From the NCBI RefSeq assembly GCF_003217475.1, contig NZ_QJSP01000010.1, forward strand, positions 1 to 64,000: 64,000 nucleotides of DNA, read 5' to 3'. The notes under the pieces are model-generated. The model was not told the origin of the DNA, ran no database searches, and worked only from the letters and a program-made list of their open reading frames with translations. The DNA comes from Williamsia limnetica. GTDB lineage: Bacteria > Actinomycetota > Actinomycetes > Mycobacteriales > Mycobacteriaceae. Positions within the stretch are counted from its first letter, which is position 1. Each line of letters starts with the position of its first letter. Position numbers and translations under genes: made by a program. Of the stretch, positions 9,757 through 17,823 are shown one piece after another.

Positions 9757-10800
9757 TCAGTACCGGCGGGCGGAGTTGAACGGACCGGCGCCGTCGACCG
9801 ATTCGACCTTGACGGGAACGCCGAAGGTGGATGCGTGGATGACATAGCCATTGCCGACGTACATGCCGACGTGCGTTGCGTCGGGGTAATAGATGACCAG
9901 GTCGCCAGGGCGCATGTCGTTCTTGTCGACGGCGGTACCACCGGCCAACTGCGCCTGGCTCGATCGCGGCAGGGTCTTGCCTGCCTGCTTGTACGCCCAC
10001 ACCATCAGACCTGAGCAGTCGAACTGATCTGGCCCGGTGGCGCCCCAGACGTATGGATCACCGATTCGGGTGAGGGCGGCCCGGACTGCGATGACCTCGG
10101 GGGCAGTGCCCTTGGGCAGCATCGCCGCGTCGAACTCGATCTTCGGACCAGCGAGCTCGGCGAGCTGTTTGCCGGTGAGGGCCTCGTACATGGCCCTGAT
10201 CTCGGTGGCCTTGAACACCCGCTCGCTCTGCTTGGCCTGCAGGTCGGCGCTGGTCTTCTCTGCGGTTGCGACGGCCGCTTCGGCTTTGGCCTTGGTGGCG
10301 TCGGCCGACTTCTTGGCCGCCTCCGCCTTCTCGTTCGCGAGCGTGAACTTGCGGACGTCGTCGACGGTCTGCCTGGACACCATTTCCAGGCCGGACATCT
10401 GATCGAGCAGGGATTGCGGTGAGTCGCTGACCAGTACGGCGTACAGCCGGTTGACCCGGGCGCCCTTGTAACTGGCGTTGACCAAGGCGTCGACCGCGGT
10501 CTGCAGTCCCTCGGCCTGCTTCTTCAGATCCGCCAGGGTCTGATCGGCGGCGGTGGCCTCGGTGGTCGCAGCGGCGACTGCCTCGCGCTGCTTGGTGAGC
10601 TCGATGGTCGTGCTGTGGATGGCCTCGGTTGCCTGCTCGGCCTCGCGACCGAGGGATTTGTACTCGGTGAGCATGTCATCCGGGCTCCGCGGACCGGGTT
10701 CGGCTCCGGCAGGCACTCCGGCCCCCAGCGCAACGGCCAGCGCCAGCACGACTGCGGCGATCACTGTCCGCATCACGGCGGCATATCGCTCACGCACCAC
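9757..10800 (-). CDS. NlpC/P60 peptidoglycan endopeptidase (RipC-type)
   Basis: Secreted D,L-endopeptidase that cuts peptide stems in peptidoglycan. A signal peptide (MRTVIAAVVLALAVALGAGVPAGA) is followed by a long coiled coil (about residues 60-210, rich in Ala/Lys/Glu). Then comes the NlpC/P60 domain with catalytic Cys in FDCSGLMVWAY and His in ATHVGMYVGNG. The layout is that of RipC/RipA, whose coiled coil is regulated by FtsX. GTG 10798-10800 has GAGGAG about 10 nt upstream; ATG 10773 at the signal peptide is the alternative. First gene of the ripC - metallopeptidase - pimB' operon. Matches Rv2190c by order. Confidence 0.92.
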   Translation of the reverse strand: MVRERYAAVMRTVIAAVVLALAVALGAGVPAGAEPGPRSPDDMLTEYKSLGREAEQATEAIHSTTIELTKQREAVAAATTEATAADQTLADLKKQAEGLQTAVDALVNASYKGARVNRLYAVLVSDSPQSLLDQMSGLEMVSRQTVDDVRKFTLANEKAEAAKKSADATKAKAEAAVATAEKTSADLQAKQSERVFKATEIRAMYEALTGKQLAELAGPKIEFDAAMLPKGTAPEVIAVRAALTRIGDPYVWGATGPDQFDCSGLMVWAYKQAGKTLPRSSQAQLAGGTAVDKNDMRPGDLVIYYPDATHVGMYVGNGYVIHASTFGVPVKVESVDGAGPFNSARRY

Positions 10801-10942
10801 GACGATGTAACTCCTCAATAACTGCAGCGGGCCCGCTTGCGCGGCCCGTCGACACTTCTCCACCCCAACCCGGCCAGGCTACACAGCCCCGACAACAGCG
10901 GCGCCGCTATCGACGCAGCCTGTCCGGGAGTGGGCCCGGATG

Positions 10943-10986
10943 CCACTTGGGCGGGTCCGCTGTCATCAGCGATCCCGCCCAAGTGG
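10943..10986 (-). terminator. hairpin after the NlpC/P60 gene
   Basis: CCACTTGGGCGGG at 10943-10955 pairs perfectly with 10974-10986. The loop holds a further CGCTG/CAGCG stem. It lies 20 bp past the stop of the 11007-11585 gene. No T-run follows, as is common in actinobacteria. Confidence 0.75.
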
Positions 10987-11006
10987 CCGTATTCAGTTGT
11001 TGTCGC

Positions 11007-11585
11007 TCAGTAGCGACGAATGTCGAGGACTGACTGGTCGTGCAGACCCATCTTTGCCACGGGCACACCCTCGGTCGAGGAGTGCACGACCTGGCCGCCA
11101 CCGATGTAGATGCCGGCATGGCCGCCACCGTTGTAGATGACCACGTCACCGGGCTGGGCGTCGGCAGCGCTCACGCTGGTTCCGCCACCGAGCTGGCCGT
11201 AGCTGTCACGCGGGATGTTCTGTCCGGCCTGCTGATGCGACCAGTAGACGAGTCCGGAGCAGTCGAACGCGTCCGGGCCTGCGGCGCCGTAGACGTACGG
11301 CGAACCGATTTTGCTCACGGCGGCGTCGGCAGCGATCTGACCGACAGGCTTCGCCTGCGGAGCAGCGGCCTGCGGCAGGAAGTTCTGGGGCTTGAGCTCA
11401 TTGGGGATCTGACCCTCGGTCACGCCCGGGATGTCGAACGTTCCGACGCCTGGGATGGCGATTGGTGCAGCCATGGCCGGTGCAGCTGCCATTCCCATTG
11501 CGCCGAGTGTGATGGAACCGGCGATCAATGCGCCACGGGCACTCTTCATGCCGCGGTTCGGCTGTTGCAAACGATGTTTCGCCAC
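11007..11585 (-). CDS. secreted NlpC/P60 endopeptidase under a c-di-AMP riboswitch
   Basis: 192 residues. A signal peptide (ARGALIAGSITLGAMGMAAAPAMA) and a short Pro-rich linker are followed by an NlpC/P60 domain from about residue 85. The Cys is in FDCSGLVYW, the first His in GGGHAGIYIGGG, and QVVHSSTEGV follows. It lacks the coiled coil of the neighbouring RipC type, so it resembles RipD-size enzymes or a stand-alone hydrolase. The long leader carries a ydaO-type riboswitch, which ties expression to cyclic di-AMP, as seen for other cell-wall hydrolases and resuscitation factors in actinobacteria. ATG is preceded by AAGGAG. Confidence 0.93.
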   Translation of the reverse strand: MAKHRLQQPNRGMKSARGALIAGSITLGAMGMAAAPAMAAPIAIPGVGTFDIPGVTEGQIPNELKPQNFLPQAAAPQAKPVGQIAADAAVSKIGSPYVYGAAGPDAFDCSGLVYWSHQQAGQNIPRDSYGQLGGGTSVSAADAQPGDVVIYNGGGHAGIYIGGGQVVHSSTEGVPVAKMGLHDQSVLDIRRY

Positions 11586-11602
11586 GAAGCGAGGTCTCCT
11601 TG

Positions 11603-11757
11603 TTTCTTCCCTGTCCGCCGACCGGGTTAGCTGTCGGATTCGGGCCGGAAGATGGCCCTACCCGTTGAACCCAGAAACCTTGCGGTCTCAGGGTCCGGTG
11701 GGATTCACCCCGGATGCGACTCGTGGTCGGCATCAGTGGTTCCCCGGCTCACCTTGG
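11603..11757 (-). ncRNA. cyclic di-AMP riboswitch (ydaO/yuaA class)
   Basis: Read on the minus strand, the leader contains the conserved blocks of the class in order: GAGCCGGGGAACC, then GGGGTGAATCC, GGGTAGGG, and finally CCGAATCCGACAGCTAACCC. These match the two pseudo-symmetric c-di-AMP pockets. It ends about 20 nt before the AAGGAG of the NlpC/P60 gene. In known examples ligand binding turns the gene off, so high c-di-AMP should lower this hydrolase. Edges are approximate. Confidence 0.93.
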
Positions 11758-11806
11758 TAGGTGATTGAGCGGCGACCTCACGATCCTCTCCGGTTGGAGG
11801 GGACGC

Positions 11807-11835
11807 TTTCGTAAGGTCTCAGGAAGGTTACGAAA
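11807..11835. promoter_or_regulatory. inverted repeat upstream of the riboswitch
   Basis: TTTCGTAA (11807-11814) and TTACGAAA (11828-11835) are perfect inverted copies with a 13-bp spacer. They lie about 50 bp upstream of the riboswitch on the side where its promoter must be. This fits a dimeric repressor or activator site. I cannot name the regulator. Confidence 0.45.
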
Positions 11836-11890
11836 CGGTGGTGGCCCGTGTCCACTAGGGGGACGACAGCGACGCCTCGGGCGTGTCGCC

Positions 11891-12172
11891 TCACACGGCC
11901 CACAAATGGTCGCCTTCTTCGGGAACAAATGGGGCCTTACCTGCGTTGACACGTCGAGCGTGATCGTGAGTGTCAGACTTCGACAACATGCCCGCCGCAC
12001 TGAACAGTGCGACAGCCGCCTCGATGTTGGCCGCGTCGTCAATAACGAATTCATCACAGCGAACTTCCGAGTTCTTGCTGCTCGGGACCCCGACAGGTCC
12101 CAGAAAAACGGTCATCATGCAGTCGTCACAGGCGATTTGTCGCCCCGGGCAGGTGTTGCAGTCCAGAAGCAT
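11891..12172 (-). CDS. small Cys-rich conserved protein, possible zinc knuckle
   Basis: 93 residues beginning MLLDCNTCPGRQIACDDCMM: Cys 5, 8, 15 and 18 form C-x2-C-x6-C-x2-C, a spacing suited to one zinc ion. A hydrophobic helix (ANIEAAVALFSAAGML) follows. I recall similar short actinobacterial proteins with this N-terminus, annotated only as hypothetical. It has the same orientation as the riboswitch-controlled NlpC/P60 gene, about 130 bp upstream of the riboswitch, so it probably has its own promoter. The frame is maintained without Arg-rich shadow composition. Function unknown. Confidence 0.7.
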   Translation of the reverse strand: MLLDCNTCPGRQIACDDCMMTVFLGPVGVPSSKNSEVRCDEFVIDDAANIEAAVALFSAAGMLSKSDTHDHARRVNAGKAPFVPEEGDHLWAV

Positions 12173-12215
12173 TGTGATCTCCGTCTCATTCGGTCGCCGA
12201 CCCCTCTTAGGGGGC

Positions 12216-12235
12216 CCTCAGGGTTTTCCCTGAGG
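12216..12235. repeat. 8-bp-stem hairpin in a divergent intergenic region
   Basis: CCTCAGGG (12216-12223), loop TTTT, CCCTGAGG (12228-12235). It lies 44 bp upstream of the small Cys-rich gene and far from the oppositely oriented exonuclease gene, so it may be in the leader of the former. The role is unclear. Confidence 0.5.
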
Positions 12236-12373
12236 CCGGATCGCCGACTTTTGATCCATTGGCCCGGACGCTAGCGGCACCGTCCGACAACCCATTTCGA
12301 TCGCAACCACCCCGACCGTCCGCAGTGGCCCAGATCACCGCTCGAGGCGTGGCGCACCCGACGTGTCAGAGCT

Positions 12374-12389
12374 TCGAACTAGTGTTCGT
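12374..12389. promoter_or_regulatory. LexA (SOS) box at the exonuclease-nuclease fusion gene
   Basis: TCGAACTAGTGTTCGT fits the actinobacterial LexA consensus TCGAAC-N4-GTTCGA at 15 of 16 assigned or free positions. TAGTGT at 12380-12385 inside it is a good -10 hexamer (TAnnnT) ending 7 bp before GTG 12393. LexA bound here would cover the promoter. Confidence 0.75.
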
Positions 12390-12392
12390 GGG

Positions 12393-14261
12393 GTGAGTGT
12401 TGTTGATGAGGCCGGTGGGACTCAGCTGTCCCTTGACGACCCGGCTCTGGGCCACCCGGACGACGCATCGCTGCGCTCCATCACGTTCGTGGTGGTGGAT
12501 CTGGAGACCACGGGCGGCAGTTCAGCCGACGATCGCATCACCGAGATAGGTGCGGTGAAGGTGTGCGGTGGTGAGGTGATCGGCGAGTTCGCCACCCTCG
12601 TGGACCCACAGCGCGGTATACCGCCACACATAGTCCGGCTGACCGGGATCACCGAGGCGATGGTCTACCGGGCCCCCACCATCGAAGAGGTACTGCCGGC
12701 GTTCCTCGAGTTCGCCAAGGATTCGGTCATCGTCGCCCACAACGCCGGCTTCGACACCGGATTCCTGCGGGCCGCAGCCACCGCATCGGGCCACCCCTGG
12801 CCGTTCCGACGGGTGCTGTGCACCGTGAAGCTCGCTCGCCGTGTGCTGACCAAGGACGAGGCACCCACTGTGAAGTTGTCTGCGCTGGCGTATCTCTTCC
12901 GGGTCCAGACCCGGCCCACCCACCGTGCCCTCGACGACGCCCGCGCCACCGTGGAGGTGATGCACCGCCTGTTCGAGCGAGTCGGCAATCTGGGCGTCGA
13001 GTCCTTCCGCGATCTGCTCGACTACCTGCCCGGTGTACCCAGAGAGACCCGGAACAAACGCGTACTGGCCGAGCACCTGCCTGCCAAGCCCGGCGTCTAC
13101 ATGTTTCGCGGCCCCTCGGACGAGGTGCTGTATGTCGGCACCGCCGTCGATCTGCGGCGCCGGGTCCGCAGCTATTTCACCGGGTCCGAAAACCGCACCC
13201 GCGTGAAAGAGATGGTCGCGCTGGCCACGCGCGTCGATCACGTCGAGTGCTCACACCGACTCGAAGCAGGCGTGCGGGAACTGCGACTGCTCGGCGCATA
13301 TGCTCCGCCCTACAACCGGCGATCGAAGTTTCCCCATCGCGGGTGGTGGGTGTGCCTCACCGACGAGCCCTTTCCTCGCCTCAAGGTCAGCCGCAACGCG
13401 GGCGCAGTCGCTCTGGGCCCCTTCCGCTCGAGGGGGGTCGCATACGACGTCGCCGACCTGATCGCCGAGACCTGCGGCCTCCGAACCTGCCGAACGGCCT
13501 TGAAGGCCGCCGGTAAGCACACGTGCGAGGTGGGCCCGGACGGGCGCAGCCTGGTGGGTGGATGTCACGGTGCGACGGCGACGCCGATGTCCGCACCGCA
13601 GTATTCCTCCCGTGCGGAGGTCACCGCGGCGTTGCTCACGGGTCAGACAGACACTCCCGTTCGCGCAGCCCTCGACCGACTCATGGCGCTGTCGGACGCC
13701 GAACTCTTCGAGAACGCTGCGCGACTGCGCGACCGACTCGACCAGTTGGTGGGTCAACTCGAACGGTGTCAACGACTGGCCGCCCTCGCCCGGATCTCTG
13801 AACTGGTGGCGGCAGGTCCGGACGGCGACGGCGGCTGGGAACTCGCCGTGATCCGACACGGCCGCCTGGCCAGTGCGGGTGTCGCGGTGCGCGGGGTCCC
13901 GCCGATGCCTGTCGTCGCCGCGCTCGCGGCGGCCGCCGAGACCGTACTCCCCGACCCCGGCCCGCTCTATGGCGCGCCGCACGAGGAGGTCGCACTGATC
14001 TATCGCTGGCTGACCACACCCGGGGTCAGGATAGTCTGCGCCACAAGCGGTTTGAGCCTCCCCCTGCACGGCGGCGCCCGCTGGACACAGTGGCGGGACA
14101 TGGTCGGTTCGGCCCATCGCACCCTGCGGGGGACCAGGGACCACGATTCCGCAGGCCGAGCGAGGTCGGCCACTGCGGTGCCCGTACCGATCCTGTCGCA
14201 CCGCGGCGAGGTCGCAGACCCCCACAGGCCCGCGCCGCGCGGCACTAGTCTGGACGCATGA
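12393..14261 (+). CDS. DEDD exonuclease fused to a GIY-YIG (UvrC/Cho-like) nuclease
   Basis: 622 residues, equivalent to Rv2191. Residues about 35-195 form a DnaQ-type 3'-5' exonuclease: VVVDLETTG (D-x-E), HNAGFDTGFL (second Asp) and HRALDDARATVEV (H-x4-D). A GIY-YIG domain follows: KPGVYMFRG, EVLYVGTAVDLRRRVRSYF and a distal Glu, as in the UvrC N-terminus. A UvrC-like Cys/UVR-type stretch comes next (GLRTCRTALKAAGKHTCEVG). No UvrC C-terminal RNase H/HhH part. The frame is open from GTG 12363, but the SOS box and -10 lie between the two candidates, so I choose GTG 12393 as a leaderless start. Probably an SOS-induced repair nuclease (inference). Confidence 0.9.
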   Translation: MSVVDEAGGTQLSLDDPALGHPDDASLRSITFVVVDLETTGGSSADDRITEIGAVKVCGGEVIGEFATLVDPQRGIPPHIVRLTGITEAMVYRAPTIEEVLPAFLEFAKDSVIVAHNAGFDTGFLRAAATASGHPWPFRRVLCTVKLARRVLTKDEAPTVKLSALAYLFRVQTRPTHRALDDARATVEVMHRLFERVGNLGVESFRDLLDYLPGVPRETRNKRVLAEHLPAKPGVYMFRGPSDEVLYVGTAVDLRRRVRSYFTGSENRTRVKEMVALATRVDHVECSHRLEAGVRELRLLGAYAPPYNRRSKFPHRGWWVCLTDEPFPRLKVSRNAGAVALGPFRSRGVAYDVADLIAETCGLRTCRTALKAAGKHTCEVGPDGRSLVGGCHGATATPMSAPQYSSRAEVTAALLTGQTDTPVRAALDRLMALSDAELFENAARLRDRLDQLVGQLERCQRLAALARISELVAAGPDGDGGWELAVIRHGRLASAGVAVRGVPPMPVVAALAAAAETVLPDPGPLYGAPHEEVALIYRWLTTPGVRIVCATSGLSLPLHGGARWTQWRDMVGSAHRTLRGTRDHDSAGRARSATAVPVPILSHRGEVADPHRPAPRGTSLDA

Positions 14262-14533
14262 TTACCGCGATCGTCCTGATCCAGACCGACGTTCATCAGA
14301 TCCCGGAGACCGCTCAGGCGGTCGCGGACATCGCAGGCGTCACCGAGGTGTTCTCGTGTGCCGGTGACGTCGACCTCATCGCCAAGATCCGGGTCCGCGA
14401 GCACAGCGACATCGCGGAGGTCGTCACCGCAGGCATCAATCGCTTGCCCGGCGTCAAGCACAGCGCCACCCACATCGCCTTCAAGAGCTATTCGAGTGCG
14501 GACGTCGACGCCGGATTCTCGATCGGCGAGTAA
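14258..14533 (+). CDS. stand-alone AsnC/Lrp ligand-binding (RAM) domain protein
   Basis: 91 residues starting MITAIVLIQTDVHQIPETAQAVADIAGVTEVFSCAGDVDLIAKI. This is the alpha/beta ferredoxin-like effector domain of Lrp/AsnC regulators without the helix-turn-helix. Such SraA-like proteins form oligomers and bind amino acids or nucleotides. The ATG overlaps the stop of the exonuclease fusion as ATGA, so it is translated with it, which suggests a functional link. It is convergent with trpD, 6 bp away. No tryptophan link is shown. Confidence 0.88.
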   Translation: MITAIVLIQTDVHQIPETAQAVADIAGVTEVFSCAGDVDLIAKIRVREHSDIAEVVTAGINRLPGVKHSATHIAFKSYSSADVDAGFSIGE

Positions 14534-14539
14534 CCGCCC

Positions 14540-15592
14540 CTACAAACTGTTGCTCAGGCGCACCCAGTCGGCGAGCAGCGCAGTGGCCGCACCCGTATCG
14601 ATGGCGGCGGCCGCCACCGCCAGTTGCTCACGCAGCTGATCGTGCAGGTCCACTTCCGGACGCGGCCGGTAGGCGACCAGAGCCCCCGCGGCGTTGAGGA
14701 GCACGGCATCACGCACCGGGCCGGTCATCCCCGCGAACAACTCTCGGGCGATCTGCGCGTTGAAGTCGGCATCGGCGCCCTGCAGTGCAGACAGCTCTAC
14801 CCGCGGCAGCCCGATGGTGGTGGGATCGACGACCTGGCGCCTCACGATCCCACCCGCCACCTGCCAGACCGTCGACGTCGCGGTCGTCGTCAGTTCGTCG
14901 AGACCGTCGTCGCCGCGGACGACCAGCACAGAGTGGCCCCGGTCCGCGAAAGTCTGGGCGAGCACCGGCGCCAGGTCTGCAAACGCACATCCGACGAGTC
15001 CACTCGTGGGCTGCGCGGGATTGGTCAGCGGTCCGAGCACATTGAAGACCGTGGGTATCCCGATCTCTTTGCGCGGCGCGGCCGCGAAACGCAATGCGGG
15101 ATGAAAGACCGGGGCAAAACAGAAACCGATGCCGAGTTGCTCCACACAGCGGGCGACCGCGTCGGCGGTCAGCGAGATCTTGACCCCGAGTGCCTCGAGG
15201 ACGTCGGCCCCGCCGCTCTTCGACGATGCTGCACGGTTGCCGTGTTTGACCACGGGTACACCCGCCGCCGCGACCACGACCGACGTCATGGTGGAGATGT
15301 TCACGGTGTTCGACCGATCTCCACCGGTCCCGACGATGTCGACACAGGCCACCGAGGTCGGGACCACCGTCGAATGGGCGAGCATGCCTGCCGACAATCC
15401 GCGCAACTCCGCCGACACGGGGCCCTTGATCTTCAAGGCGACCCCGAACGCCGCGATCTGCGCGGAGGTGGCGTTGTCGGACATGATCTCGTTCATCGCC
15501 CACTCGGCGTCGGCCACGTCGAGATCACGGCCGTCGGCAAGAGCGCCGAGTATCGATGGCCACGTGCGGGCCTGCGCATCGGGATGGGTCAC
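14540..15592 (-). CDS. trpD: anthranilate phosphoribosyltransferase
   Basis: Transfers the phosphoribosyl group of PRPP to anthranilate, second step of tryptophan synthesis. 350 residues. The PRPP site GTGGDRSNTVNIST lies near residue 90, with KHGNRAASSKSGGADVLEALG next (the conserved K-H-G-N-R and S-G-S/A-D block), and GPLTNPAQP later. The conserved metal-binding D-E pair appears as VVRGDDGLDELT. No trp genes neighbour it; mycobacterial trpD (Rv2192c) is likewise isolated here, next to ctaE. Convergent with the AsnC-type gene. Confidence 0.96.
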   Translation of the reverse strand: MTHPDAQARTWPSILGALADGRDLDVADAEWAMNEIMSDNATSAQIAAFGVALKIKGPVSAELRGLSAGMLAHSTVVPTSVACVDIVGTGGDRSNTVNISTMTSVVVAAAGVPVVKHGNRAASSKSGGADVLEALGVKISLTADAVARCVEQLGIGFCFAPVFHPALRFAAAPRKEIGIPTVFNVLGPLTNPAQPTSGLVGCAFADLAPVLAQTFADRGHSVLVVRGDDGLDELTTTATSTVWQVAGGIVRRQVVDPTTIGLPRVELSALQGADADFNAQIARELFAGMTGPVRDAVLLNAAGALVAYRPRPEVDLHDQLREQLAVAAAAIDTGAATALLADWVRLSNSL

Positions 15593-15602
15593 GGCCCAGA
15601 GC

Positions 15603-16064
15603 CTATCGAGGTGGCTGCAGGACCTGCCAGGCCAGCACCGTGCCGCCGTGTCGCTGGGCCAGGCCGGCCATGCGCGATCGCTCCTGCGACACGTGCAGGG
15701 CGTCGATCAACTGCACCCGGGCGAGTGCGAACAGCTCGCCCTCCACATCGGTTCGATCGGATGCCCCGGAGGGGACCGGAACCCGGCGATAGTGATCCTG
15801 CGCGGCCACGGCGACGGCCGCTTGAACCGCGTCGGCCGGGACCACCAGGAAGTGGCGCAGGACCGACTGTTCGTCCTCGCGCCACGCCGAATCGGACAGC
15901 GTCGTCGACGCGGCGATGCTGTCGTCGAAACTCTCCGCTGTCACCATCAATTCCGGATCGTCGACGGACAACTCCGCGTTGAGCTTTCGGTTGCCACCCA
16001 ACCGCGAGGTCCATTGCTTCCACCGCGATGCCTCGATCGGGTTGCCGTTCACGTCACGTGCCAT
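15603..16064 (-). CDS. conserved hypothetical protein upstream of trpD
   Basis: 153 residues (MARDVNGNPIEASRWKQW at the start) with no recognised domain, signal peptide or membrane span. It has an alternating hydrophobic/charged pattern of a small soluble alpha/beta protein, with strand-like LRHFLVVPADA and helix-like VEGELFALARVQLIDALHVS. It ends 10 bp before the trpD start, so it is likely its operon partner, and is divergent from ctaE. Codon use is normal for the window, so I take it as real, but I do not know its function. Confidence 0.65.
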   Translation of the reverse strand: MARDVNGNPIEASRWKQWTSRLGGNRKLNAELSVDDPELMVTAESFDDSIAASTTLSDSAWREDEQSVLRHFLVVPADAVQAAVAVAAQDHYRRVPVPSGASDRTDVEGELFALARVQLIDALHVSQERSRMAGLAQRHGGTVLAWQVLQPPR

Positions 16065-16213
16065 CCGAACAGCCTCCCAGCTACCGGTTTCTCACGTCCG
16101 GGACACGCCGAATCCAGGGCTTTTGTGGCGCTCTACCAGGGTCTGCGTATCCGTCCGTAAAAAAATCTGGACCCAAGTAGTCAGGGGTTACTACGAACCG
16201 TCATACTTCAGGA

Positions 16214-16825
16214 GTGACTAGCGCTGCAGCACCCACAGGATCAGCTATCACCCAGCGCGTGCACTCGCTGAACCGACCCAACATGGTCAGCGTCGGCACG
16301 ATTGTGTGGCTTTCGAGCGAGCTGATGTTCTTTGCCGGACTTTTCGCGATGTACTTCGTCGCGCGGGCCGGAAACTACGGCAATTGGCCGATGGAGCCCA
16401 CCGAGCTCAATCTGACCTTGGCGATCCCCGTGACAACGGTGTTGATCCTGTCCTCGGTCACGTGCCAGCTCGGTGTGTTCGCCGCCGAGCGCGGCGACGT
16501 GTTCGGCCTTCGCCGGTGGTACACGATCACCCTGATCATGGGTGCGATCTTCGTCGCCGGACAGGCGTACGAGTACTACCACCTGGTGCACGAGGGCACG
16601 ACGCTTTCGTCGAGCGCCTACGGGTCGGTCTTCTACATCACCACCGGCTTCCACGGCCTCCACGTCATCGGCGGACTCGTCGCCTTCGTCTTCCTGCTGA
16701 TCCGGACGCGGCTCAGCAAGTTCACCCCGGCACAGGCGACCGCCGCGATCGTCGTGTCGTACTACTGGCACTTCGTCGACATCGTGTGGATCGCATTGTT
16801 CGCGACCATCTACTTCATCCGGTAA
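16214..16825 (+). CDS. ctaE: cytochrome c oxidase subunit III
   Basis: Membrane subunit of the aa3-type terminal oxidase, 203 residues, five transmembrane helices (the short actinobacterial form). Conserved [55 protein letters not shown] and [14 protein letters not shown] identify it. The GTG start follows AGGAG by 3 nt, a short gap. First gene of ctaE-qcrCAB, which together supply the bcc-aa3 supercomplex. A small inverted repeat (GTAGT...ACTAC, about 16178-16195) lies just upstream; its role is unknown. Confidence 0.96.
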   Translation: MTSAAAPTGSAITQRVHSLNRPNMVSVGTIVWLSSELMFFAGLFAMYFVARAGNYGNWPMEPTELNLTLAIPVTTVLILSSVTCQLGVFAAERGDVFGLRRWYTITLIMGAIFVAGQAYEYYHLVHEGTTLSSSAYGSVFYITTGFHGLHVIGGLVAFVFLLIRTRLSKFTPAQATAAIVVSYYWHFVDIVWIALFATIYFIR

Positions 16826-16899
16826 CGCGCCCAGACCGTCTTCAGCACAGACCGATCTTCAGCCCAGGCAAAGTCAGTCCGCTAAGCAGAGAGATACAG

Positions 16900-17823
16900 A
16901 TGAGTTCATCTCCCCCACCCACCTCACCCGGGGATTCGGCCCCGGGCACCCTGAGCGAGGGTGCAGGCAGGATCGACGCGAAAAAGGTCAAGTCGCGTCG
17001 CAAACTGCGTCGCCGCGCATCGGGAATCCTGTTGTTGCTGGCCGGACTCGTCGTCGCGGGCGGCCTCGCAACCGCGATCACGCCTGACCCGCAGGTGGCC
17101 AAGGCCGACAGTGAGTCCAGCGCCGCACTGATCCAGGACGGCAAGAAGCTCTACGAGACGTCGTGCATCACATGCCACGGCGCCAACCTCGAAGGCGTCG
17201 CCGAGCGCGGCCCGTCGCTGGTCGGCGTCGGCGACGCATCCGTGTACTTCCAGGTGTCGTCGGGCCGCATGCCCGCCGTTCGCGGTGAAGCGCAGATCGT
17301 GCGCAAGCCGGCGAAGTTCACGCAGGCTCAGATCGACCAGCTCGGCGCTTACATCCAGTCGGTCGGAGGCGGCCCCCAGGTCGTCTACGCCAAGGACGCC
17401 GAAGGCAACGTGATCTTCAAGGACGGGTACCCCGTCATCGAGCAGGGTGAGCTCCGCGGCGACAACATCGGTCGAGGCAGCGAACTGTTCCGCCTGAACT
17501 GCGCCTCATGCCACAACTTCACCGGTCGTGGTGGCGCACTGTCGTCGGGCAAGTTCGCCCCCGCTCTGGACGCCCCCAACGAGCAAGAGATCTACACCGC
17601 CATGTTGACCGGCCCGCAGAACATGCCCAAGTTCTCCGACCGGCAACTGACGGATCAGGAAAAACGCGACATCATCGGCTACGTCAAGTACGCAACCACC
17701 TCGGGTAACCCCGGTGGATACGGCCTCGGCGGGTTCGGCCCGGTGTCCGAAGGTATGGCGATGTGGGCAATCGGCGCAGTGGCTGTGGTCGCCGCCGCGA
17801 TGTGGATGGGATCTCGAACATGA
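16900..17823 (+). CDS. qcrC: cytochrome bc1 complex diheme cytochrome c subunit
   Basis: 307 residues. A transmembrane N-terminal segment ([19 protein letters not shown]), two c-type heme sites (CITCHG and CASCHN) and a C-terminal membrane anchor ([15 protein letters not shown]). This double-heme cytochrome passes electrons directly from the bc1 complex to the aa3 oxidase, because actinobacteria lack a soluble cytochrome c. The frame is open upstream into ctaE; ATG 16900 is chosen because the Pro/Ser-rich [13 protein letters not shown] start leads straight to the basic patch before the membrane span. The stop overlaps qcrA as ATGA. Confidence 0.96.
   Translation: MSSSPPPTSPGDSAPGTLSEGAGRIDAKKVKSRRKLRRRASGILLLLAGLVVAGGLATAITPDPQVAKADSESSAALIQDGKKLYETSCITCHGANLEGVAERGPSLVGVGDASVYFQVSSGRMPAVRGEAQIVRKPAKFTQAQIDQLGAYIQSVGGGPQVVYAKDAEGNVIFKDGYPVIEQGELRGDNIGRGSELFRLNCASCHNFTGRGGALSSGKFAPALDAPNEQEIYTAMLTGPQNMPKFSDRQLTDQEKRDIIGYVKYATTSGNPGGYGLGGFGPVSEGMAMWAIGAVAVVAAAMWMGSRT

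Noticed and set aside
16178-16195. GTAGT...ACTAC inverted repeat before ctaE and a CTACG-n3-CGTAG repeat before ctaC as a shared operator
   Set aside because: The two differ in arm order and spacing and do not align, so a common regulator is not supported.
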